Of a stretch of DNA of 64,000 nt, positions 36,491 to 44,855 are shown one piece after another (position 1 is the first letter of the stretch; every line of letters starts with the position of its first letter). The notes beneath the pieces were generated by a model. The model was not told the origin of the DNA. It worked only from the letters and a program-made list of their open reading frames with translations, and made no database searches. The position numbers and the translations under genes were made by a program. Origin of the DNA: Pseudotabrizicola algicola (lineage in GTDB: Bacteria > Pseudomonadota > Alphaproteobacteria > Rhodobacterales > Rhodobacteraceae); NCBI RefSeq assembly GCF_010915705.1, contig NZ_JAAIKE010000002.1, forward strand, positions 1 to 64,000. The letters run 5' to 3'.

Positions 36491-37247
36491 GGCTATGGTC
36501 ATGAGCATGGGAGTGGGGATGGGCATGCGCGTGGTCATGGCCGTGGTCATGGTCATGCACATGCTGATAAAGCGCGAGCGCGCCCTTGGTGCCAAGGCCG
36601 AACAGGGCACGATACTCTGGTGCCGAAGACACCACATGCGGGGTGCCTTCGCAGCAGACATGGCCGTTGAGACAGACCACACGGTCACTCGCGGCCATCA
36701 CCACATGCAGATCATGGCTGACCATCAGCACCGCCACACCGCTTTGCGCCCGCACATCCTCGATCAACTGGTAGAAACCCGCCTCGCCCGGCTGATCCAG
36801 CCCCTGTGTCGGCTCGTCCAGCACCAGAAGCTGCGGGTCGGACAGCAGGGCGCGCGCCAGCAGCACACGCTGCAACTGGCCGCCCGAAAGGCTCGACATC
36901 TGCATCTGTGCCACAGCGGGAACCCCGACACGGGCAAGCGCCTGACTGGCGGCGGCATCGCTCACGCGCACCGGCAAGGACAGGAAGCGCCGCACCGTCA
37001 TCGGCAGGCTGCGATCCAGCGCCAGCCGCTGCGGCACATAGCCGATGCGCAGACCCGGCGCGCGCTGCACCCTGCCCTGCGCGGCTGGCACGATGCCAAG
37101 CAGCGCGCGCAGCAGCGTCGATTTGCCCGACCCGTTCGGGCCGACGATGGTGACGATCTCGCCGGGTTGCACGGCGATGGACACGTCATGCAGCACCTCG
37201 CTGCCGCCAAAGCGCACGCACAGGTGATCGGCCGCGATCAGCGTCAT
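36483..37247 (-). CDS. znuC: Zinc ABC transporter ATP-binding protein ZnuC
   Basis: The 254-residue product has Walker A GPNGSGKSTLLRALL at about 36-50, signature LSGGQLQRVLLARALLSDP, Walker B LLVLDEPTQGLD and the switch histidine in VLMVSHDLHVVM. After the ATPase fold it ends with about 28 residues that are nearly half histidine, alternating with Asp and Ala, which could bind zinc. ATG 37247 overlaps the zur stop by four bases. Order zur-znuC-znuB makes an autoregulated unit. Confidence 0.93.
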   Translation of the reverse strand: MTLIAADHLCVRFGGSEVLHDVSIAVQPGEIVTIVGPNGSGKSTLLRALLGIVPAAQGRVQRAPGLRIGYVPQRLALDRSLPMTVRRFLSLPVRVSDAAASQALARVGVPAVAQMQMSSLSGGQLQRVLLARALLSDPQLLVLDEPTQGLDQPGEAGFYQLIEDVRAQSGVAVLMVSHDLHVVMAASDRVVCLNGHVCCEGTPHVVSSAPEYRALFGLGTKGALALYQHVHDHDHGHDHAHAHPHSHAHDHSHA

Positions 37248-37795
37248 GGCGCGGCATCCCGGCAGGCGGGACAAAGACCCAGAGCCTCGATGTTCGAGCG
37301 TTCAATCACGAACCCCACGGCGTCGGCAGCGCGATCAAGCGCAGCCCGCACCGTGGCTGCCGGCGCTTCGGCAACCGTGTCGCAGGATTTGCAGATCAGG
37401 AAGGCAGGCGCATGTGGCTCGCCGGGATGCATGCAGGCGGCAAAGGCGTTCAGGCGGCGGATGCGATGCGCAAACCCCTGCTCGACCAGAAACTCCAGCG
37501 CCCGATAGGCCACCGGCGGCTGGTTGCCGAACCCGTCTGCCGCCAGTCGCTGCAGCACGTCATAGGCCCCCATCGCCTTGTGGTTCTCCAGCAGGATCTC
37601 CAGCACGCGGCGGCGCACCGGAGTCATCCGCGCACCCGAACCTGCCGCCAGCGCATCGGCGCGCGCCAGCACGTCGGCGGCACAATGGGCGTGGTCATGA
37701 CGGGCAAAGGCCAGATCGGGCGCGGCGCAGCCGGGGCACTCGCCCGCCGTGTCGCCGTCCCGATGCGGATCGCCGGGCGCGTGGTCATGCGGCAT
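37244..37795 (-). CDS. zur: Zinc uptake regulator Zur (Fur family)
   Basis: The 183-residue product is a Fur-family repressor: winged-helix MTPVRRRVLEILLENHKAMGAYDVLQRL, PPVAYRALEFLVEQGFAHRI and the structural-zinc cysteines in LICKSCD and GLCPACRD. With bound zinc it represses uptake genes. It has an extended N-terminus of about 50 residues with His and two Cys (CPGC, HDHAHC) not found in compact Fur proteins. ATG 37795 follows AGGAGG. The divergent leader to znuA contains a palindrome of Zur type, so it most likely controls itself, znuCB and znuA. Confidence 0.9.
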   Translation of the reverse strand: MPHDHAPGDPHRDGDTAGECPGCAAPDLAFARHDHAHCAADVLARADALAAGSGARMTPVRRRVLEILLENHKAMGAYDVLQRLAADGFGNQPPVAYRALEFLVEQGFAHRIRRLNAFAACMHPGEPHAPAFLICKSCDTVAEAPAATVRAALDRAADAVGFVIERSNIEALGLCPACRDAAP

Positions 37796-37821
37796 AGCAG
37801 CCTCCTCATGGGTTGACCAGT

Positions 37822-37835
37822 TATGATATAACATA
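37822..37835. promoter_or_regulatory. Probable Zur box in the zur-znuA divergent promoter
   Basis: TATGATATAACATA is palindromic at 12 of 14 positions and fits the AT-rich alphaproteobacterial Zur consensus (GTTATnnTATAAC-like). It lies 27 bases before zur and 38 before znuA, placed to block both promoters. A related sequence in inverse orientation overlaps the znuA start at 37874-37887. Confidence 0.7.
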
Positions 37836-37872
37836 CATAAGGCCAGCAGAGACGTTCAGAAAGGCCCATACG

Positions 37873-38976
37873 ATGCGTTATATCATATCCTTCCTTTTGG
37901 CCAGCACCGCCCTGCCCGCCCTTGCCGAGGTGCCGCGCGTCGTCACCGATGTTCCGCCTGTCCACGCCATCGCGGCGCAGGTCATGGGCGATCTGGGGCA
38001 GCCGGAACTTCTGCTCGACCGTGGGGCCAATGCCCACAGCTACCAGATGCGCCCCAGTCAGGCCGCAAGTCTTGCCGATGCCGGACTGGTGATCTGGATC
38101 GGGCCGGAACTGACCCCGTGGATGGAGCGCGCCCTGAACGGGCTGTCACCCGATGTGCCGCGCCTTGCGCTGCTGGCGTCAGAGGGCACCTTCCGGCAGA
38201 ACTACGGCGAGACCGGCGGACACGACCATGCGCACGAAGCCGAAGGCCATGACCACGGCCATGCCGAGGAAAAGGCCGCAGGGAAACACGAAGGGCATGA
38301 CCACGCGGAACACGACCACGATCATGCGCAGGAGGCAAAGGCGGAGGATCATGGCCATGATCATGACCACGCCGGTCACGATCATGCAGAGCACGATCAT
38401 GCAGGTCACGACCACGCCGGTCACGATCATGCAGATCATGGCGACCACGCGCACAGCGGGTTGGACCCGCATGCATGGCTGGACCCGGCGAATGCCAAGG
38501 TCTGGGTGGGCGCCATTGCCGCCGAATTGGCGCGGCTGGACCCCGAGAATGCCGCCACCTATCAGGCAAACGCCGCCGCCGCGCAGGCACGCATAGACGC
38601 GCTGGATGCAGAGCTTTCCGCGCTGCTGACCCCCGTCGCGGGCCAGCCCTTTGTGGTCTACCATGATGCCTATGGCTATTTTGCCAGCCATTACGGGCTG
38701 AACGTCGCGGGCACGGTGGCCCTTGGCGATGCAAGCTCACCCGGCGCGGCACGGCTTCGCGAATTGTCGCAAACCGTCGCTGCCGAAGACGGGCTTTGCC
38801 TCTTCCCCGAGGCGCAGCACGACCCCGCGCTTGTGGTGCAGATGGCCGATGGCACCACTGCCCGCATCGGCGCGGCACTTGACCCCGAAGGCAGCACCAT
38901 CGAACCCGGCCCCGATGCCTATGATGCGTTGATGCGCGCGCTTGCCACCAACATCGTAGCCTGCCTCGAAGGCTGA
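37873..38976 (+). CDS. znuA: Zinc ABC transporter substrate-binding protein ZnuA
   Basis: The 367-residue product has a signal peptide (MRYIISFLLASTALPALA) and a cluster A-I metal-binding fold: VVTDVPPVHAIAAQVMGD, GANAHSYQMRPSQAASL, DPHAWLDPANAKVW and VVYHDAYGYFASHYGLN supply the histidine ligands. Between the first and second lobes lies a His/Asp/Glu-rich loop of about 80 residues (about 117-198) made of HDHA-type repeats; such loops catch zinc and deliver it to the main site. It is longer than typical ZnuA because of this loop. Divergent from zur, with a terminator after the stop. Confidence 0.94.
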   Translation: MRYIISFLLASTALPALAEVPRVVTDVPPVHAIAAQVMGDLGQPELLLDRGANAHSYQMRPSQAASLADAGLVIWIGPELTPWMERALNGLSPDVPRLALLASEGTFRQNYGETGGHDHAHEAEGHDHGHAEEKAAGKHEGHDHAEHDHDHAQEAKAEDHGHDHDHAGHDHAEHDHAGHDHAGHDHADHGDHAHSGLDPHAWLDPANAKVWVGAIAAELARLDPENAATYQANAAAAQARIDALDAELSALLTPVAGQPFVVYHDAYGYFASHYGLNVAGTVALGDASSPGAARLRELSQTVAAEDGLCLFPEAQHDPALVVQMADGTTARIGAALDPEGSTIEPGPDAYDALMRALATNIVACLEG

Positions 38977-38996
38977 CGCCCGCCGCATGTGGCGCA

Positions 38997-39025
38997 AAAG
39001 GGCCGGTGCTGCACCGGCCCTTTTT
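38997..39025 (+). terminator. Terminator after znuA
   Basis: AAAG then GGGCCGGT / ACCGGCCC around GCTGC, followed by TTTTT, 20 bases after the znuA stop. The A-run on the other side makes it usable by puuD from the opposite strand. Confidence 0.88.
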
Positions 39026-39037
39026 GCTTGCCGCGGC

Positions 39038-40276
39038 CTAGCCTTCGATGCCGCCAAGACCCGCCGCGCGGAACCAGCGGATAATCGCAAGACGTTCCTC
39101 GGGCTCCATATAGCTCAGGTTGCCGGGCGGCATCGCATGGCTGACGCCCGCCTGAAGGTAGATGCGCCGCGCCTCATGCGCGATCTGCGCCTCGGTTTCC
39201 AGCACCACGCCCTTGGGCGGCCAGACCATGCCTTCCCAGTTCGGCTCGGCGGCATGGCACATGCTGCACCGCCCCTGCACGATGCCGACCACCTCATCGA
39301 AACCGGCAGCCGAGGCATGGCGCAAGGCCGCGCCCGACAGTGCGGCTTCGGGCTCCGGCACGGTGCGCAGCGGTGCGGTCGACAGCCACGCGATCACCAG
39401 AAACAGGATGGCGGTCAGCCCCCATGTCCAGTGCGGGTTCCCCTTGCGGGCGTGCTTGGTGTTGAACCAATGACGGATCGTCACCCCCATCAGGAACACG
39501 AGGCTGGCGATGATCCAGTTATATTGCGTCGCGAAAACCAGCGGGTAATGGTTCGACAGCATCAGGAACAGCACCGGCAGCGTCAGGTAATTGTTATGCG
39601 TGCTGCGCTGCTTGGCGATCTTGCCGTATTTGGCATCCGGTGTGCGCCCCGCCTTCAGGTCGGCCACCACGATCCGCTGGTTCGGCATGATGATCATGAA
39701 CACATTCGCGCTCATGATGGTGGCGGTGAAGGCCCCCAGATGCAGCAGGGCGGCACGGCCCGAAAACACCTGCGTGTAGAACCACGACATCCCCACCAGC
39801 ACCGCGAACAGCGCCACCATCAGCACGGTCTGATCGGCATTCACGAACACACGGCACAGGGTGTTGTAGGCCAGCCAGCCAAAGGCAAGCGAGGCCAGGG
39901 AAATCGCCACCGCCTGCCACACGGCCAGATCCATCACCTGCGGATCAATCAGGAACATCTCGGCGCCAAGGTAATAGACCAGCACCAGCATGGCGAAACC
40001 CGAAAGCCACGTCGCATAGCTCTCCCATTTGAACCATGTCAGGTGCTCGGGCATCATCGCGGGGGCAACCAGATATTTCTGGATGTGATAGAAGCCGCCG
40101 CCATGCACCTGCCACTCCTCGCCATGCGCCAGCGGTGGCAGGCTCGGGGTCTTGCGCAGGCCAAGGTCAAGCGCCACGAAATAGAACGAGGACCCGATCC
40201 ATGCGATGGCCGTGATCACATGCAACCAGCGCACGCCAATCTCGACCCATTCCCACATCACCGCCAGATCATACAT
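39038..40276 (-). CDS. puuD: Membrane urate hydroxylase PuuD with C-terminal cytochrome c domain
   Basis: The 412-residue product starts with several membrane helices (WVEIGVRWLHVITAIAWIGS, SGFAMLVLVYYLGAEMFLI, IMSANVFMIIMPNQRIV) containing histidines, and ends with a c-type heme motif CSMCH at about 337-341 and a likely Met ligand in HAMPPGNLSYM. PuuD converts urate to 5-hydroxyisourate and passes electrons through its cytochrome c domain to the respiratory chain, unlike soluble UrcA or uricase. It is the entry step of the urate pathway encoded to the right. Divergent from a LysR regulator with a 113-base shared promoter region. Confidence 0.93.
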   Translation of the reverse strand: MYDLAVMWEWVEIGVRWLHVITAIAWIGSSFYFVALDLGLRKTPSLPPLAHGEEWQVHGGGFYHIQKYLVAPAMMPEHLTWFKWESYATWLSGFAMLVLVYYLGAEMFLIDPQVMDLAVWQAVAISLASLAFGWLAYNTLCRVFVNADQTVLMVALFAVLVGMSWFYTQVFSGRAALLHLGAFTATIMSANVFMIIMPNQRIVVADLKAGRTPDAKYGKIAKQRSTHNNYLTLPVLFLMLSNHYPLVFATQYNWIIASLVFLMGVTIRHWFNTKHARKGNPHWTWGLTAILFLVIAWLSTAPLRTVPEPEAALSGAALRHASAAGFDEVVGIVQGRCSMCHAAEPNWEGMVWPPKGVVLETEAQIAHEARRIYLQAGVSHAMPPGNLSYMEPEERLAIIRWFRAAGLGGIEG

Positions 40277-40309
40277 CGCGCGCTCCCCTGATTGCCTTTG
40301 CGAAACGCT

Positions 40310-40324
40310 ATACCGGCGGGGTAT
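40310..40324. promoter_or_regulatory. LysR-type operator candidate (T-N11-A)
   Basis: ATACC-GGCGG-GGTAT is a perfect 5-bp inverted repeat containing a T-N11-A core, in the 113-base interval between puuD and the LysR gene. This is where an autoregulated LysR protein would bind. Confidence 0.5.
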
Positions 40325-40389
40325 CTTCTGTTAATCCAAAGAAATGCCGGATCACTTTCAAATCCTGCGATATAATGGGATGCGCCCAG

Positions 40390-41307
40390 ATGTCCTACGT
40401 CAACACCATCCGCATGTTTGTCCGTGTCTATGAATTGGGCAGCATGAGTGGCGCGGCCCGCGACCAGCGCACTTCTCCGGCGGTTGCTTCGGCGCGAATC
40501 TCGGAACTGGAAAAGCATCTGGGCGTGCGCCTCTTCAACCGCACCACGCGCAGCCTGCAACCCACCGAGAATGGCCGCATCTTTTACGAAGGCGCGGTGC
40601 GAATACTCGAGGCGATCGAGGACGCCGAGGCGGCGGTGATGGATGTCACCCAGAATCCGCGCGGCACCATATTCGTTGCCGCGCCCCTCGGCATCGGGCG
40701 GCGCTTCATCGCGCCGCATGTTCCGGCCTTCAAAGACCTTTACCCGCTGATCGATGTGCGCCTGCGCCTGTCTGACCGGGGGGTCGATGTTGTCAGCGAA
40801 GGCATCGACGTGGCCTTTCACCTCGGGATTCTGGACGACAGCACGCTCAAGGTGCGGCTGATCGCCGACTGCCAGCGGGTGCTTTGCGCGGCCCCGGATT
40901 ACATAGCACGGCGCGGCATGCCCGAGGACGGGGCAGCGCTTGTGCGCGACCGGCACGATTGCCTGAACCTGCGCTATCCGGGGGCGAAAGAGTTCCAGTG
41001 GACCCTGACCACCCCCGATGGCCCGCGACGGTTCGAAATCACCGGTCCCTATGAGTCGGATGATGGCGATGTGCTGACGCATTGGGCGCTCAGCGGGCGG
41101 GGCATCGTGATGAAACCGCAGTTCGAGGTTGCCGAGCATCTGCGCTCGGGCGCGCTGGTACCGGTGGCGGTCGCCACCCCGCCGCTTGCGGTGCAGCTGT
41201 CCAGCCTCAGCCAGCACCGGCGGCTCAAAGACCCGAAGGTGCGGCTGTTCACCGATTACATGGCCGCGCGGATGAAGGACGAACTGCGCCGCGCCATCGA
41301 CGGCTGA
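40390..41307 (+). CDS. LysR-family transcriptional regulator, probably of urate catabolism
   Basis: The 305-residue product has the LysR winged helix at about 1-60 (NTIRMFVRVYELGSMSGAAR, SPAVASARISELEKHLGVRL, FNRTTRSLQPTENG) and an effector-binding domain (about 90-295; FVAAPLGIGRRFIAPHVPAF, RHDCLNLRYPG). ATG 40390 gives the normal family start; ATG 40375 in frame is possible. Divergent position to puuD, with a T-N11-A palindrome between, suggests it controls the urate genes, with a purine metabolite as effector. That regulon is inferred. Confidence 0.9.
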   Translation: MSYVNTIRMFVRVYELGSMSGAARDQRTSPAVASARISELEKHLGVRLFNRTTRSLQPTENGRIFYEGAVRILEAIEDAEAAVMDVTQNPRGTIFVAAPLGIGRRFIAPHVPAFKDLYPLIDVRLRLSDRGVDVVSEGIDVAFHLGILDDSTLKVRLIADCQRVLCAAPDYIARRGMPEDGAALVRDRHDCLNLRYPGAKEFQWTLTTPDGPRRFEITGPYESDDGDVLTHWALSGRGIVMKPQFEVAEHLRSGALVPVAVATPPLAVQLSSLSQHRRLKDPKVRLFTDYMAARMKDELRRAIDG

Positions 41308-41318
41308 CACAGACGCAA

Positions 41319-41346
41319 GACGCCCGCGCCGGGTGGCGCGGGCGTC
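41319..41346. terminator. Bidirectional hairpin between LysR and DUF2125 genes
   Basis: A perfect 12-bp stem GACGCCCGCGCC / GGCGCGGGCGTC with a GGGT loop lies between two convergent stops. It lacks a long T-run but is very stable. Confidence 0.7.
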
Positions 41347-41364
41347 TCATGTGGGTCGGGCCGC

Positions 41365-42831
41365 TTACTGGATCTGCTGGCCGTTCACAAAGATCGAGCC
41401 GCCCTCGCGCGCTTCGATCTTGGAGGTCAGCACATCATCGCCCGCAGGCTGGCCGAACATGGCCATCATCATGCGCGCGCCCATCGCGTCTTCCTCGGTC
41501 ATCACGCCCAGTTTGATCAGCGCGTCAATCACCTTGTTGCCCCCTTCGAGGCGCACATCGGCGGTGCCGACGGGCAGCGGCGGGCCCCCCATAGCCACCA
41601 TCGAATTGTCAAAGGTGAAGGCCCCGCTTCCCGTCGCCGCGGCGCCCAAAGCCTTGATCGCCAGCGTGCGGATGTCGAGCGACTGCAATTCCGGCATGGT
41701 GGCAGGCGGCGTGCCGGTTTCACCCGCCGCCATCAGGTCCAGCATGTCGATCTTTGCCTTGCCGCCAAGGTCCAGCGCGACATCCAGCGGGCCACGCTCC
41801 AGCACGGCGGACGGATCAACCATGCCCCACGCAGCCTCGTCGAACTCCAGATTTTCCAGCTTCAGCTCAAATCCGTAATCGCCAGCCTCATCCCCGGTCA
41901 CCGTGGGCAAGCCGAGGCCCAGCACAAACGCGCCAGACGTGGCATTGACGGGCATAGGCAGCATCGGCGGGCGCAGGGAAAACTCCATCCCCTCGACGCT
42001 GGTCGACATCGCAACTTCCTCGGCATTCGCCGTCAGCGTCGTCACCCCGGGCTCGGTGGTGAAGACGACACTCAGGGGCATCGCTGCATTGTTTTCAACC
42101 ATCTCCCCCTTGGAGACGCCCTGCGACGCTTCGAAGTCAAGGCCAAGGCCGGCACGCACTGCCGCGATGAAGCCTGCACTGTCCTGCAAGGCGGTCAGGT
42201 CGATCCCGTCCGGCAGCGTGATTTCCCCGCTCAGGACCAGATCGGCGGTCTCGCTGATCTGGGTGCTGTCGACCCCGATCGCCGGATCGACCTGCTTGAT
42301 GTCATAGGCCAACCGCTCGGCCGACATGTCCACGCCCAGCGCGTCGAGACCCCGTGTATAGCGCCCGCCGACCGAGATCAGATCGAAAGTGCCTGCAAAG
42401 CTGCTGGCGCCGTCATCAATGTTCACAACCGCTTTCAGACTGTCCGCATCGATGCCATAGCCCAGACCACCCGCATCCTCGAAGGCGCTGACCGACAGTT
42501 CCTCATGGCTGATGACCACATTCGCCGGTCCGGTGTTCAGCAGCTTGATCTCGCCGGGGAAGAACGCCACGCTGCCGTCTTCCTGCTCGACAATGGCAAG
42601 CTCCGAAATCGTGGCAACCGCCGCCGCGCCGGTCGGCGCGATGCTGACCCCGTTCAGCGTCAACTCGCGGTCCCCCGGCACTTCGGTGGCGACGGTGATC
42701 GTCATGCCGCCCGCTGTCGCCGCAGCCTGCAAATCGGCCCAGACCTGATCGACCGTCAGGGCCGCATGGGCGGTGCCGCACATCAAGAACGCCATGACCG
42801 GCGCCGTCATCAATACCTTGGTCCTGAACAT
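41365..42831 (-). CDS. DUF2125 family exported protein
   Basis: The 488-residue product begins with a signal peptide (MFRTKVLMTAPVMAFLMCG to AHA) and resembles DUF2125 proteins of alphaproteobacteria: ALTVDQVWADLQAAATAGGM, GDRELTLNGVSIAP and repeated beta-rich segments ending EGGSIFVNGQQIQ. These are AsmA-like in appearance, long and beta-rich, and presumed periplasmic. Function is unknown. ATG 42831 follows GGGAGAATGAG. It is downstream of uraH in the same orientation with a 98-base gap, so it may be cotranscribed, though nothing ties it to purines. Confidence 0.8.
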   Translation of the reverse strand: MFRTKVLMTAPVMAFLMCGTAHAALTVDQVWADLQAAATAGGMTITVATEVPGDRELTLNGVSIAPTGAAAVATISELAIVEQEDGSVAFFPGEIKLLNTGPANVVISHEELSVSAFEDAGGLGYGIDADSLKAVVNIDDGASSFAGTFDLISVGGRYTRGLDALGVDMSAERLAYDIKQVDPAIGVDSTQISETADLVLSGEITLPDGIDLTALQDSAGFIAAVRAGLGLDFEASQGVSKGEMVENNAAMPLSVVFTTEPGVTTLTANAEEVAMSTSVEGMEFSLRPPMLPMPVNATSGAFVLGLGLPTVTGDEAGDYGFELKLENLEFDEAAWGMVDPSAVLERGPLDVALDLGGKAKIDMLDLMAAGETGTPPATMPELQSLDIRTLAIKALGAAATGSGAFTFDNSMVAMGGPPLPVGTADVRLEGGNKVIDALIKLGVMTEEDAMGARMMMAMFGQPAGDDVLTSKIEAREGGSIFVNGQQIQ

Positions 42832-42929
42832 CTCATTCTCCCGGAAAGGCGTTTTACTTGTCGCAAGACAAAACCGCTTTCTCGGCAGAAGCGCAAGACA
42901 AGGTTTGCGGCAGCGTTGCCCCGAGCGGG

Positions 42930-43283
42930 TCAACTGCCCCGATAGGTCGAATAGGCGAAGGGAGAGATCAGCAACGGCACATGATAGTGCTGCGCGGCAT
43001 CGGGCACCCCGAAACGGATGGGAATTTCGTTCAAAAACAACACATCACCAGATGCCTGCCCCGTCGCCCGCAGATAATCCCCCGCGAAGAACAGCAGCTC
43101 ATACGTTCCGGCCTGCAGCGCATCACCGGCCAGAAGCGGGGCATCGGTGCGGCCATCACTGTTGGTCACAACCTCGGCAATCTTCTCGTGGGTGTCCCCG
43201 CTGACCCGATAAAGCCGGATTTTCACCCCTGCCGCCGGTTTGCCAAGTGCCGTGTCCAGCACATGCGTCGAAAGCCGCCCCAT
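42930..43283 (-). CDS. uraH: 5-hydroxyisourate hydrolase (transthyretin-like)
   Basis: The 117-residue product matches transthyretin-related HIU hydrolases from end to end: LSTHVLDTALGKPAAGVKI at the start with the conserved histidine, TNSDGRTDAPL in the middle with the Arg, HYHVPLLISPFAYSTYRGS at the end, where HYHVPLL and the YRGS terminus are diagnostic. It hydrolyses the PuuD product 5-hydroxyisourate to OHCU. It is divergent from the puuE-uraD gene; the 156-base gap is a likely shared promoter region. Confidence 0.95.
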   Translation of the reverse strand: MGRLSTHVLDTALGKPAAGVKIRLYRVSGDTHEKIAEVVTNSDGRTDAPLLAGDALQAGTYELLFFAGDYLRATGQASGDVLFLNEIPIRFGVPDAAQHYHVPLLISPFAYSTYRGS

Positions 43284-43439
43284 CGCCCACTCCTTGATCT
43301 GTTCTGCCTCTTATCACAGCACGAAAGCGCGTCCGATGCGACCATGTCATCACCGGATATGTCTTTCACGAATTTCTTGAAAAAATCCCGCATATTTCCG
43401 GCCTATCTTGCGGCAACGCTTGAAAGTGAGGGTTCGCAG

Positions 43440-44855
43440 GTGAACAGATACCCCCGAGATTTTCGCGGCCACGGCCCCGATGCCCCCGATGCAAAATGGC
43501 CCGGTGGCGCAAGGATCGCCATTTCTGTCGTGCTCAACTATGAAGAAGGCGGCGAGAACAACCTGTTGCACGGGGATGCCCAGTCCGAGGCCTTTCTGTC
43601 CGATATCGCCGGAGCCGCCCCCTGGCCGGGCATGCGGCACTGGAACATGGAATCGATCTATGACTATGGCGCGCGTGCCGGTTTCTGGCGCCTGCACCGC
43701 CTGTTCACCGAACGCGACATTCCCGTGACCATCTACGGCGTCACCTCTGCACTTGCCCGCAACCCCGAACAGGTGGCGGCCATGAAGGCGGCAGGCTGGG
43801 AGATCGCCAGCCACGGGCTGAAATGGGTCGACCACCGAGATATGCCAGAGGCCGAGGAAGCCGCCCAGATCGGGGAATCGTTCCGCCTGCACACCGAAGT
43901 GGTCGGCAGCCCGCCGCAGGGCTGGTATACCGGACGCTGCAGCATGAACACGGTGCGGCTGACCGCGCAGACGCATCGCCTTGCGTGGATTTCGGACACC
44001 TATGACGATGATCTGCCCTATTGGCTGGAAGTCGGCGACCATGACCAGCTGGTCATCCCCTATACCCTCGAAGCCAATGACATGCGCTTTGCCACCGCGC
44101 CGGGCTACATCACCGGAGAGCAGTTCTTCCAGTATCTCAAGGACAGCTTCGACACGCTCTATGCCGAAGGTCAGGCAGGCGCGGCCAAGATGTTCTCGAT
44201 CGGCCTGCATTGCCGCCTGATCGGTCGTCCGGGCAAGATCGCGGGGCTGAAACGCTTTCTCGACTATGCGCAGGGGCATGAGGGCGTCTGGTTCCCCCGC
44301 CGCATCGACATTGCCGAACATTGGGCCAAGACCCATCCGCATCAGCGGCGCGAACGGCCCAGCCAGATGGACCGCGACCGCTTTGTCGCGCGCTTCGGCA
44401 GCATCTTCGAACACTCGCCGTGGATCGCCGAGCGCGCGCATTCGCTTGAACTCGGGCCAGCCCATGACAGCGCGGCGGGGCTGCACAACGCCCTTGCCCG
44501 CATGTTCCGCAGCGCCAGCCCCGCCGAACGACTGGGCGTGCTGCAGGCCCATCCCGATCTGGCAGGCAAACTCGCCGCCGCCAAACGGCTGACCCCCGAG
44601 TCCACCGCCGAACAATCCAGCGCCGCGCTGGATGCGCTCACCGACGACGAGCGGGCGCAGTTCGAACGCCTGAACGCGACCTATGTCGCCAAGCACGGCT
44701 TCCCCTTCATCATCGCCGTGCGGGACAACACCAAGGCCAGCATCCTTGCCGCCTTCGAAGCCCGCATCGGCAACGACACCGAAACCGAATTCGCCACCGC
44801 CTGCGCACAAGTGGAACGCATCGCCGAACTGCGGCTGAAAGACCTTTTGCCATGA
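43440..44855 (+). CDS. puuE: Bifunctional allantoinase PuuE / OHCU decarboxylase UraD fusion
   Basis: The 471-residue product joins two enzymes. Residues about 1-305 are a PuuE-type NodB deacetylase-fold allantoinase: YPRDFRGHGPDAPDAKWPGG, SVVLNYEEGGENNLLHGD, ASHGLKWVDHRDM and WYTGRCSMNTVRL. Residues about 310-471 are OHCU decarboxylase: QMDRDRFVARFGSIFEHSPW, LQAHPDLAGKLAAAKRLTPE with the catalytic His, and YVAKHGFPFIIAVRDN. Together they turn OHCU into S-allantoin and then allantoate. GTG 43440 after GTGAGGG fits the family start. The ATGA overlap with the next gene couples the two. Confidence 0.92.
   Translation: MNRYPRDFRGHGPDAPDAKWPGGARIAISVVLNYEEGGENNLLHGDAQSEAFLSDIAGAAPWPGMRHWNMESIYDYGARAGFWRLHRLFTERDIPVTIYGVTSALARNPEQVAAMKAAGWEIASHGLKWVDHRDMPEAEEAAQIGESFRLHTEVVGSPPQGWYTGRCSMNTVRLTAQTHRLAWISDTYDDDLPYWLEVGDHDQLVIPYTLEANDMRFATAPGYITGEQFFQYLKDSFDTLYAEGQAGAAKMFSIGLHCRLIGRPGKIAGLKRFLDYAQGHEGVWFPRRIDIAEHWAKTHPHQRRERPSQMDRDRFVARFGSIFEHSPWIAERAHSLELGPAHDSAAGLHNALARMFRSASPAERLGVLQAHPDLAGKLAAAKRLTPESTAEQSSAALDALTDDERAQFERLNATYVAKHGFPFIIAVRDNTKASILAAFEARIGNDTETEFATACAQVERIAELRLKDLLP

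Noticed and set aside
38220-38460. CRISPR-like short repeats
   Set aside because: They are in-frame codons for the His/Asp repeats of ZnuA, without spacers.
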